A stretch of 64,000 nt of DNA from an uncultured Bacteroidales bacterium. GTDB lineage: Bacteria; Bacteroidota; Bacteroidia; Bacteroidales; WCHB1-69. Made by a program: the position numbers and the translations under genes. Below, piece after piece: positions 24,612 through 31,626 of the stretch (positions are counted from its first letter, which is position 1; each line of letters opens with the position of its first letter). Where the stretch lies: contig CAMJPH010000004.1 of the NCBI GenBank assembly GCA_946407715.1, positions 1 through 64,000 on the forward strand, given 5' to 3'. The notes beneath the pieces were generated by a model that made no database searches, was not told where the DNA came from, and was given only the letters and a program-made list of their open reading frames with translations.

Positions 24612-25556
24612 ATGATGATTCGCAATCGAAACACTGTGTCGCCGTTGGTCTTGACTGCTGTTTTCTGTGCAATGGTTGTTGCTTTGTGCGCGCAAAACCA
24701 CTCGAAGCTACCCTCCGCTGTGTTCGTCCATAAACACTGCAACACCTGCCAAACTTACGACACCCTTTGTCAGTTCCGGTATGGAGACATTGTCTTGACG
24801 GAGGATTCCATTACTTTCAACAGTATGGATTGTATTCATGCGTATGATGACCAGGATACAAAATACAGTTTCTTACATGATTCTTATTTGATTTTTTCTT
24901 TCCCGAATGGAAAGAAATATATCATGGAACTGATTGATTATTTTTCCAGTTTTGTGCCCCAATATGCGCCAATAATCTACAGACGCGACTGCGGCAATAC
25001 ATTGCCTATTCGTGCGAAGTTCGGGAATGATTGGCGCAAGTCGCTGTGGAAATTCATCAAGAAGTGGAACTCATATAACCATCGTGAAGAAGTCGTCCTT
25101 AATATTATCGAGTGCGGAACGAATTATTCTCGCATGATCCAAATTCAAGGAGAGGACACGGTTTTCGAGGCGTCACACTACGACACAGATACTGATTTGC
25201 AGTTTGATCCTGATTATGATCGCGTCGAAATTGTTGACGGTGATACGATCTTCCATATTCCGGAGTTTTTCCCGAAATTTCCCGGCGGCGCGGATTCCTT
25301 GAGTGCCTATCTGCAGCGGGAGAAACGGTGGCATGACAATCCTTTCTTGGATGTTGCCGGGACTGTGCTGGTGGAGTTTGTCGTGGAGAGAGACGGAAGC
25401 GTCTCGCAACCGAGGGTCAAGGTTTCCCTCAATCCGGAGTTTCACGACAAAGAGGCCCTTCGCGTGATTCAGTCCATGCCCAAATGGGAACCGGCGACAG
25501 TGAACGGGACGCCGGTGCGATGTTATTACCAGATACCGGTGACGTGGAGGTTCTAG
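24612..25556 (+). CDS. Exported protein with TonB C-terminal domain
   Basis: A 314-residue protein with an N-terminal signal or anchor (LVLTAVFCAMVVALCAQ) and a C-terminal TonB_C domain. The domain shows FPKFPGGADSLSAYL, then VLVEFVVERDGSV and the closing YYQIPVTWRF. The middle (about 30-215) is not recognised and contains two Cys pairs (HKHCNTCQTYDTLC). TonB_C modules of this type occur in many Bacteroidetes exported proteins besides true TonB; no proline-rich spacer is visible here, so classical energy transduction is doubtful. Starts at 24612 and 24615 are both possible; with the first, the transcript would be nearly leaderless. Confidence 0.78.
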   Translation: MMIRNRNTVSPLVLTAVFCAMVVALCAQNHSKLPSAVFVHKHCNTCQTYDTLCQFRYGDIVLTEDSITFNSMDCIHAYDDQDTKYSFLHDSYLIFSFPNGKKYIMELIDYFSSFVPQYAPIIYRRDCGNTLPIRAKFGNDWRKSLWKFIKKWNSYNHREEVVLNIIECGTNYSRMIQIQGEDTVFEASHYDTDTDLQFDPDYDRVEIVDGDTIFHIPEFFPKFPGGADSLSAYLQREKRWHDNPFLDVAGTVLVEFVVERDGSVSQPRVKVSLNPEFHDKEALRVIQSMPKWEPATVNGTPVRCYYQIPVTWRF

Positions 25557-25558
25557 TT

Positions 25559-25610
25559 GCGTGTCTCCGACACGCATGCCTTGCGGGGTGCCGCTGCGCC
25601 CCACACTGCG
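25559..25610. repeat. Hairpin and dispersed CCCCACACTGCG motif
   Basis: GCGTGTC (25559-25565), loop TCC and GACACGC (25569-25575) form a perfect hairpin without a T-tract. The dispersed 12-mer follows at 25599-25610. Both lie between convergent genes. Confidence 0.6.
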
Positions 25611-25619
25611 GCTGACAAC

Positions 25620-26549
25620 TTATGCTTTCCAAACTGGCAACTCCTCCCATTCATCAGGAAAACCCATCTCTTTGGTTGTTAGAAGTTTGTGCTGATCCTT
25701 TAGCAATTCTTCCAATTTCATTTTGAACGAATTTCCGGGACTGATAATGTCCACGATATACTTGATTGCAGAGAGCAGGGCAAAAATCTTGTTTTGCTTT
25801 ATCGTTTTTGCACTAGCTCGTGTAAGAAAGGGATATGATGTGTTGTAGGGCAATTTCAGGTGTACAACAAAGCGTCTGTTCCAAACCCGGCTGTGATGAG
25901 CGCAGCAGTTGCGTAAATTGGAGAAGGCGTGGAGCCAATTCGCAAAAACATCTTCGTCACCAATGCCAAAAGACCTTGCAATTTGTCTCTTTAAGGGAGT
26001 CTTGTCAAGTGTCTTGTACAGTCTGCTCAATGTTCCGAAAGAAACAACTTCCAAGGACATCCATGACGGTGGCATGGCTGGAGTGTCGTATTTGGTTTTG
26101 TAGTGCTTAATGAAATCCTCATTGCTGCGGTTCACATCGTCTGACACATCACTCATAAGGTGCGAAAAGGTGTTAGGGCTTGAATTCACAAACCATTTTC
26201 CATCCAAATACCAAAACGGATCGTGACTTTGAACGGAATAGATCAAAGACAACTGTGTGCGAACGGCTATTTCAATCTTCTCCAATTCATTGAAAACCAA
26301 ATTTCTCAAGCGACGGTCAAAAATGTATAAATCAACAATGTCGCCGAAATCGATGTTGTTTCGGAGAAATTTGTGGTCAGCAGACGGATCTATGTTGTTC
26401 TGAAAAGGGTAAGTGAATGCTCGCAGGCGATAGTAGCTGATATTCCGTAAATAGCATTTGGCTTGTTCTCGGTTGGTGATATTTAACCCTCTTTGTTCAA
26501 GCCGGTCAATCTGTTCGTCAATGGTCAGCGGTCTTTTGGTGTATTTCAT
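25620..26549 (-). CDS. Abi_2 family abortive-infection protein
   Basis: The 309-residue protein matches the Abi_2 (AbiD/AbiF-like) family. The N-terminus TIDEQIDRLEQRGL and YLRNISYYRLRAF is typical, as is the central IYIFDRRLRNLV-type helix (here LYIFDRRLRNLV). The C-terminal half carries R213-N-C-C-A-H218, the RNxxxH motif of HEPN ribonucleases, followed by NRRF. Family members stop phage by abortive infection; toxin-like RNase activity is inferred. It is a single-gene system here, with its own promoter and unrelated metabolic genes on both sides. Base composition is more AT-rich than nadA next to it, which fits acquisition. Confidence 0.88.
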   Translation of the reverse strand: MKYTKRPLTIDEQIDRLEQRGLNITNREQAKCYLRNISYYRLRAFTYPFQNNIDPSADHKFLRNNIDFGDIVDLYIFDRRLRNLVFNELEKIEIAVRTQLSLIYSVQSHDPFWYLDGKWFVNSSPNTFSHLMSDVSDDVNRSNEDFIKHYKTKYDTPAMPPSWMSLEVVSFGTLSRLYKTLDKTPLKRQIARSFGIGDEDVFANWLHAFSNLRNCCAHHSRVWNRRFVVHLKLPYNTSYPFLTRASAKTIKQNKIFALLSAIKYIVDIISPGNSFKMKLEELLKDQHKLLTTKEMGFPDEWEELPVWKA

Positions 26550-26628
26550 AATTCAAGGTTCTCTATAAGACTCGAAGACCCCCCTGGTGCGCTGAACTGA
26601 CGGGAAGCGTGGGAGGTCATATCGGCGG

Positions 26629-26636
26629 CAAAAATA
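26629..26636 (-). promoter_or_regulatory. -7 box for the Abi_2 gene
   Basis: TATTTTTG on the minus strand, 80 nt before the start. It lacks the CGAA-N7-TTCG operator of the retron island. Confidence 0.65.
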
Positions 26637-26947
26637 CATTTTTTTCAAATTGCCAGCAGGAATACGTGAATTTTTTTATCAGTGTATTCTCAAAACCTCA
26701 AACTACAGCTTTCGCCTTGCGTGTGGGTATTAAAGTCTTGTCTCTTCTGGACAGTTTTAAGGGAGGTATTTTACATTACTACCCCGGCCTTCGGCCACCC
26801 GTCAGGATTCGCCTTTTCTCCTCTTCGCTCGGCATAGCAAAAGCAAAGCTTTTCCTCTGCTCTCGCTCATTCGTCGAATCTAAAATAGAAGGGTAATTGT
26901 CGACCGTAATATTTTCGTTAGCCGCTGTAACTGCTAATCACTAACTG
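26637..26947. other. Non-coding stretch between abi and nadA
   Basis: No convincing gene lies here. The left third is AT-rich, the middle has GC-rich inverted fragments (CCCGGCCTTCGGCCAC), and the right end (26920-26957) is a gene-tail repeat of ctgctaatcactaactgctaac type that runs into the nadA 3' end. An open frame over 26609-26896 has no start context and poor composition. Confidence 0.55.
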
Positions 26948-27868
26948 CTAACTCATCTCTAGCATCCGTTGTATCGGCACCAACGCCTTTTTCCTCAGCT
27001 CCTCGTCCATGATGAGCTCGGGTTGCTCTTCGAGGAGGGCGGCGTAGATGTTCAGCAGGTTGTTCTTCTTCATGTTCACGCAGTCGTGATTGACCGCGCC
27101 GTTGTAGAGCGTGTAGAGCTTTTTGTCGGGGTTGCGCTTCTGCATCTCGTAGATGATGCCGCTCTCGGTGACCACGATGAACTCCTTGGCGTCGCTTTCG
27201 CCGATGAAGTTGAGCATGGCTGCGGTGGAACCGATGAAATCGACCTTCTCCAAGAGTTCGCGGCGGCACTCGGGGTGCGCCACCACGATGGCGTTGGGAT
27301 GCTCTGCCTTGGCCTTCTCCAAATCCTCCACTTCGTAGTGGTCGTGCACGCAGCAGGCACCGTCCCACAGGAGCATCTCGCGACCCGTCATACGGTTGAT
27401 GTAGTCGCCGAGGTTGCCGTCGGGCACGAAGATGATTTTCTCGTCCTTGGGCAGCTGGTTAACGAGCTTTAAGGCGTTGCCGGAGGTGACGATCAGGTCG
27501 CACTGGGCTTTCACCGCGGCCGTGCAGTTGACGTACGCTAACACCTTGTGGTCGGGGTGTTTCGCTTTGAATTCGGCGAGTTTCTCGGCCTTGCAGCTGT
27601 TCGCCAGCGAGCAGCCTGCGCTCATGTCTGGCACGAGCACCTTGCGTGTGGGGTTGAGGATCTTGGCGGTCTCGGCCATGAAGTGCACGCCGGCGAAGAG
27701 GATGATGTCGGCCTGCGTTTCGGCGGCCTTGCGGGCCAGTCCCAGACTGTCGCCCACGAAGTCGGCCACTTCCTGCACTTCGGGCAGGGTGTAGTAATGC
27801 GCCAGGATGATGGCGTTTTTCTCGCGTTTCAGGCGAGCGATTTCGGTTTTGAGTTCGTCGTTGTTCAT
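26948..27868 (-). CDS. nadA: Quinolinate synthase
   Basis: A 306-residue [4Fe-4S] enzyme that condenses iminoaspartate with dihydroxyacetone phosphate to quinolinate in NAD synthesis. The three cluster cysteines are visible: C86 in SAGCSLA, C172 in DGACCVHD and C263 in NHDCVNM. AHYYTLPEVQ and the TSGNA and GSTAAML segments are typical. A second Cys (C173) follows the middle ligand. No nadB or nadC lies in this window, so the pathway genes are not clustered. The start MNNDELK is the only ATG with a suitable position. Confidence 0.93.
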   Translation of the reverse strand: MNNDELKTEIARLKREKNAIILAHYYTLPEVQEVADFVGDSLGLARKAAETQADIILFAGVHFMAETAKILNPTRKVLVPDMSAGCSLANSCKAEKLAEFKAKHPDHKVLAYVNCTAAVKAQCDLIVTSGNALKLVNQLPKDEKIIFVPDGNLGDYINRMTGREMLLWDGACCVHDHYEVEDLEKAKAEHPNAIVVAHPECRRELLEKVDFIGSTAAMLNFIGESDAKEFIVVTESGIIYEMQKRNPDKKLYTLYNGAVNHDCVNMKKNNLLNIYAALLEEQPELIMDEELRKKALVPIQRMLEMS

Positions 27869-27894
27869 TCGGTTTGCGTTTTTCGGTTTACTGG

Positions 27895-27969
27895 CCCCAC
27901 ACTGCGCTTCGCTTGTGTGGGGTTATTAGCGCTTCGCGCGTCTTGCCCCTCCGGGGCTGCTCAAGGAAG
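27895..27969. repeat. Dispersed palindrome and 28-bp repeat
   Basis: CCCCACA (27895-27901) pairs with TGTGGGG (27916-27922). After it, 27942-27969 (cttgcccctccggggctgct plus caaggaag) recurs with one mismatch at 42136-42163. Confidence 0.75.
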
Positions 27970-28019
27970 AGGTTTGATCCCCCCCTGCCCTTCGGGCATC
28001 CCCCTAAAGGGGGGAATGG

Positions 28020-28104
28020 TCCTTCGCCCCATTCATTATTCAACATTCATCATTCAGAATTCATCATTCAGAATTATTCTACATTTTACATTCTTCATTC
28101 TACA
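28020..28104. repeat. Gene-tail repeat array after rseP
   Basis: Many degenerate copies of cattcatcattcagaatt-like units run up to the rseP stop codon. No gene is visible in 27869-28104. Confidence 0.75.
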
Positions 28105-29493
28105 TTATTTGAAGATGAACCGTCGGAAGTCCAGCCCCAACGCATAGACCATCAAGGCGATGAGCAGGACGAAGCCGATGGTGTTGGCGACGCTGAGGAA
28201 TTTGTCGGAGGGCTTCTTGCCGGTGATCATCTCCACGAGGATGAAGAGGATGTAGCCGCCGTCGAGACCCGGAATCGGGATGATGTTCATGAAGGCGAGG
28301 ATGATGCCGAGCAGGGCGGTCATGCTCCAGAAACGGTACCAGTCCCACACTTTCGGGAAGATGCTGCCAATGGTCAGGAAGCTGCCCAACTGCGTGGCGC
28401 CCTCCTTCGTGAACACGATCTTGAATTGCTTGACGTAGTTTCCCAACGTGCTGAATCCCTGAGAGATGCCGGTCGGGATGGACTGCCAAAAACTATAATC
28501 GACATGCACCACGTCGAAGAAGTCAGCGGGCTGGCGATAAGCCACCCCCATGTTGCCGACAGAGTCGAGGGTGAGCATCGTGTGACAGAGACTGTCGCCA
28601 CGCATGTAGTCGATTTGCAACTCGTTGTTCTTGTTCTCGTTGAAGACGTTTTTGAAATCGAAGAAGCAGAACATCGTGGAGTCGTTGATGCCGACGAGCG
28701 AGTCGCCCTTCATCAATCCGGCCTTTTCCGCCGGTGTGCCTGCTAACACGCTGTCGATGACGAACGGGATACGGTAATTGCAGAAGAGGGAAGAGCTGCC
28801 AGCACCCACCACCTTGCGGGGCAGGTCTTTCGGGATGTTGATGACCACTTCCTCTCCGTCGCGCTCCACGGTGACGGTTTTCACGTTGTCGAGAAGCACG
28901 GTGTTGGCGAAGTCGCCGAGGGTTTTCGGATGCGTGGTGTCAACCATGAGCACTTTGTCGCCGTTTTGGAAGCCGGCGTCCTGCATCTCTTGAGAGAATT
29001 CCAGACCGTATTTGGCGTTTTCGAGCGGGATGTAATCGTTGCCCCACGTGAAGCACATCAATATATATATAATGATGGCGGTGAGAAAATTGACCAAAAC
29101 GCCGCCGATGATGATGAAAAAGCGTTGCCAGGCGGGTTTCGCGCGGAACTCCCACGGGTGCACTTCGCTGCTCAAGTCGCTGGCTTTGGTGGTCTCATCG
29201 ACCATGCCGTTGATGGAGCAGTAGCCGCCGAGGGGCAGCCAGCCGAGTCCCCATTCGGTGGATTCGGGATGGTTGGCCCACTCTTCGGGTGCCTTGCCGG
29301 AGAAGAAGCTGAAATGCATCTTTCCGTCGAAACGCTTCATTCGGATCAGGGAAAGTCCTGGATTGAAGAAGACGTAGAACTGGTCCACGCGGGTCTTGAA
29401 TATTTTCGCAAAAGTGAAATGCCCGAGTTCGTGAGTGATGACTAAGAATGTCAAGCTGGCCAGAAGGCCAAGTATTTGCATTGATATACCCAT
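28105..29493 (-). CDS. rseP: RIP zinc metalloprotease RseP
   Basis: An inner-membrane site-2 protease of the RseP/YaeL family, cutting transmembrane anti-sigma factors or signal-peptide remnants. The zinc site HELGH is at H21-E22-H25 inside the first membrane helix. PDZ-type domains lie in the periplasmic middle (about 215-300), and the second active-site motif GLDGGYILF is near the C-terminus with two more helices. Length is 462 residues, close to family size. I used ATG 29493 (MGISMQ), because the upstream codon in frame is TTG; ATG 29481 is also possible. It is followed by pyrF upstream on the same strand with repeats between. Confidence 0.92.
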   Translation of the reverse strand: MGISMQILGLLASLTFLVITHELGHFTFAKIFKTRVDQFYVFFNPGLSLIRMKRFDGKMHFSFFSGKAPEEWANHPESTEWGLGWLPLGGYCSINGMVDETTKASDLSSEVHPWEFRAKPAWQRFFIIIGGVLVNFLTAIIIYILMCFTWGNDYIPLENAKYGLEFSQEMQDAGFQNGDKVLMVDTTHPKTLGDFANTVLLDNVKTVTVERDGEEVVINIPKDLPRKVVGAGSSSLFCNYRIPFVIDSVLAGTPAEKAGLMKGDSLVGINDSTMFCFFDFKNVFNENKNNELQIDYMRGDSLCHTMLTLDSVGNMGVAYRQPADFFDVVHVDYSFWQSIPTGISQGFSTLGNYVKQFKIVFTKEGATQLGSFLTIGSIFPKVWDWYRFWSMTALLGIILAFMNIIPIPGLDGGYILFILVEMITGKKPSDKFLSVANTIGFVLLIALMVYALGLDFRRFIFK

Positions 29494-29499
29494 TATCAA

Positions 29500-29600
29500 T
29501 TAAGAATTAAGAATGTAGAATTAAGAATTATGAATGACAATTAACCCTGACATTATTTTTGTTCCTTGAATTGTCAGCTTCAATAACCAATAACCTATAA
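29500..29600. repeat. Gene-tail repeats after pyrF
   Basis: aattaagaatgtagaattaag units and a taaccaataacctataacc array fill the gap between pyrF and rseP. The second array has relatives at 50320-50362 and 54618-54645. Confidence 0.75.
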
Positions 29601-29601
29601 C

Positions 29602-30465
29602 CTATAACCATTTTAAAATATCGTCTCTCATGCGGATGGTTTCGGCGCGGGAGCAGTCGGCGAAGTTTGCCGCTCCGTTGTCCTGCTTGCGGTAGGCGAG
29701 GAGGATGCCCCGGGAGGAGTTGACCACGCCGCCGTTACCGTTGCGGAGGTACTTGGCGATGTCTTCGGCCTTGCCGCCTTGGGCACCGTAGCCGGGGATG
29801 AGGAAGAAGGTGGTGTCGAGCATCTTGCGGATTTCCGCCGCCTCGTCGGGATGGGTGCAGCCCATCACGCCGCCGATGGCGGAGTAACCGCATTCCCCGA
29901 TGAAGTCCTTGCCCAACTGTTGCAGCTTCTCGCCCACGACATGATAGACACGCTTGCCGTTCTCCGTGGGCAGGTACTCGATGTCCTTTGCGCCCTCGTT
30001 GGAGGTGCGGATGAGCACGAACACGCCCTTGCCGTTATCCTTGATATAGGGAAGATACGGTGACAAGCTGTCGAGGCCCATATACGGGCTCAACGTGATG
30101 AAGTCGGCCTCGAACTCACCGGTGAAGTGCGCCTTGGCGTACATCTCGGCGGTTTTGGCGATGTCGCCGCGCTTGATGTCGGCGATGATGACGGCCTTCT
30201 TCTCGCGCAGGTAGGCGAGGGTGCGGCAGTAGGCGCGCAGGCCGGCCATGCCATAAGCTTCGTAGTAGGCGATCTGCACCTTGTAGCACGCGCTCACGTC
30301 CAACGTGCTGTCAATGATGGCCTTGTTGAAGGCGAACAGTCCGTCCTCAATGTTAGGAAATTGCTGTGCGAGTTGTTCGGGCAGGTAACTGACGTCAGTG
30401 TCCAACCCAACACAAACGTGACCTTTCTCAGCCACGCTGGCAAATAGTTTGTCGATATTTGACAT
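29602..30465 (-). CDS. pyrF: Orotidine 5'-phosphate decarboxylase (type 2)
   Basis: The 287-residue protein catalyses the last step of UMP synthesis. The catalytic charged network is visible as D96-x-K98-x-x-D101 in ADIKRGDI, with GLDTD at residues 20-24 and the phosphate-binding GYGAQGG loop near residue 225. The length and the GYGAQGG loop fit the type 2 group, which is found in Bacteroidetes and mycobacteria. No other pyr gene lies in this window. No clear -7 box was found directly upstream. Confidence 0.93.
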   Translation of the reverse strand: MSNIDKLFASVAEKGHVCVGLDTDVSYLPEQLAQQFPNIEDGLFAFNKAIIDSTLDVSACYKVQIAYYEAYGMAGLRAYCRTLAYLREKKAVIIADIKRGDIAKTAEMYAKAHFTGEFEADFITLSPYMGLDSLSPYLPYIKDNGKGVFVLIRTSNEGAKDIEYLPTENGKRVYHVVGEKLQQLGKDFIGECGYSAIGGVMGCTHPDEAAEIRKMLDTTFFLIPGYGAQGGKAEDIAKYLRNGNGGVVNSSRGILLAYRKQDNGAANFADCSRAETIRMRDDILKWL

Positions 30466-30489
30466 ATTAATCGTTAATCTGTTTTATAT

Positions 30490-30563
30490 TTTAGACAGAG
30501 GACTTTGGACTGAGGACTTTAGATTTGTATTATCCTTTACATCTCAAGTCTCAAGTCTTAAGT
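30490..30563. repeat. Gene-tail repeats after the response regulator
   Basis: gaggactttggactgaggactt and catctcaagtctcaagtctt units occupy the gap to pyrF. Confidence 0.7.
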
Positions 30564-30564
30564 C

Positions 30565-31341
30565 CTAATTCTCCAGCACTCTCATCATGAAACCCGTGCC
30601 ATGGATGTTGCAGATTTCCACTGCCGGCTGGAAGCCGTCTTTGTATTTCACTTTGCGTTGTCCGTCTTTCTTGGGCAGAACCTTGTCTTCGTAGTCGATG
30701 AGGATATAGCCGCGGAGCTTGGTCATGAATACATCCATGCTGCGGCTTGTCGTGTTGTCATCTTCGCCCCACACTTCGCGGAGGATGATTTCGCGCGGCA
30801 CGAGTTTGTTCTTGTGGTCGAGCAACAGTTTCAGCAGCTCGCACTCTTTCCGGGTCAGCGTGCGCGTGATTTTCGGATGAATGAGCTGCATCTCCGTGTA
30901 ATTCAGCGAGAAGTTGCCGAACTTGATCACTTCGTCCTCGTTGACATACTCATGAGGGGTGTTGTTCTTGCAGCGGCGCATGATGGCCTGCATCCGCAAA
31001 CCTAGCTCCTCGATGCTGAAGGGCTTGGTGATGTAATCGTCACATCCCAACATGAAACCCTTGATACGGTCTTCTTTCGAATTGAAAGAGGAGAGAATGA
31101 TGATGGGGACATTCTTGTCCAGCTTGCGCATGTTCTGAAGCAGTTTGTATCCATCATAGTTTTTCAAGGCAACATCAATGACACACATATCGTACACCCC
31201 TTTGTTGAAAGAACTGTCCGCTTTGGCCCCGTCTTTGAAATCCACCACATGGTAGCCCGACATCTCCAAATAGTCCTTAATCACATGACGCAGGTTGTCG
31301 CTGCTATCCACCAACATTACTTTTTCTTTTCTTAACTTCAT
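30565..31341 (-). CDS. OmpR-family response regulator (orphan)
   Basis: A 258-residue DNA-binding response regulator. The receiver domain has acidic residue D12, the phosphoacceptor D56 in CVIDVAL and K106 in ITKPFS. The C-terminal winged-helix domain (about 140-240) shows LTRKECELLKLLL and a recognition helix around SRSMDVFMTKLRGYI. It resembles the RprY type of Bacteroides, but without a neighbouring histidine kinase I give no name. Acidic residue 11 of the usual pair is V, so Mg binding may rely on D12 alone. It has a long leader of about 150 nt. Confidence 0.87.
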   Translation of the reverse strand: MKLRKEKVMLVDSSDNLRHVIKDYLEMSGYHVVDFKDGAKADSSFNKGVYDMCVIDVALKNYDGYKLLQNMRKLDKNVPIIILSSFNSKEDRIKGFMLGCDDYITKPFSIEELGLRMQAIMRRCKNNTPHEYVNEDEVIKFGNFSLNYTEMQLIHPKITRTLTRKECELLKLLLDHKNKLVPREIILREVWGEDDNTTSRSMDVFMTKLRGYILIDYEDKVLPKKDGQRKVKYKDGFQPAVEICNIHGTGFMMRVLEN

Positions 31342-31494
31342 AATTATCTATTTTTTCGTCTGATGCTGTGATCAGAAATCTGTTTTTACTTTTCGTTTGG
31401 TCTTTTGAACCAATTTCTTTTTATAAATTTTACGATTGTAAAGAGCGTGGACGTCCAATTCCTTCCACTTTTACACCATATTCGAATGATGCTG

Positions 31495-31502
31495 CAAAAA
31501 TA
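31495..31502 (-). promoter_or_regulatory. -7 box for the response regulator
   Basis: TATTTTTG on the minus strand; the leader would be about 150 nt. It is divergent from the box at 31584. Confidence 0.62.
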
Positions 31503-31583
31503 TAAAAAAAAATGCAACTTTCATTACTTTTGAAAAAAAAACAGTAAAGATTTTTTAATGCGATTGTCACACATTTTTTTTTG

Positions 31584-31591
31584 TACCTTTG
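31584..31591 (+). promoter_or_regulatory. -7 box for the NagB/PIG-L gene
   Basis: TACCTTTG after a T-rich tract, 36 nt before the start codon. Confidence 0.65.
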
Positions 31592-31626
31592 CTTCTGTCA
31601 TAAAAATTATTATAACTATCTGAAAT

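Noticed and set aside
26609..26896. 95-codon frame between abi and nadA
   Set aside because: No start context, mixed low-complexity content, and it overlaps the abi promoter.
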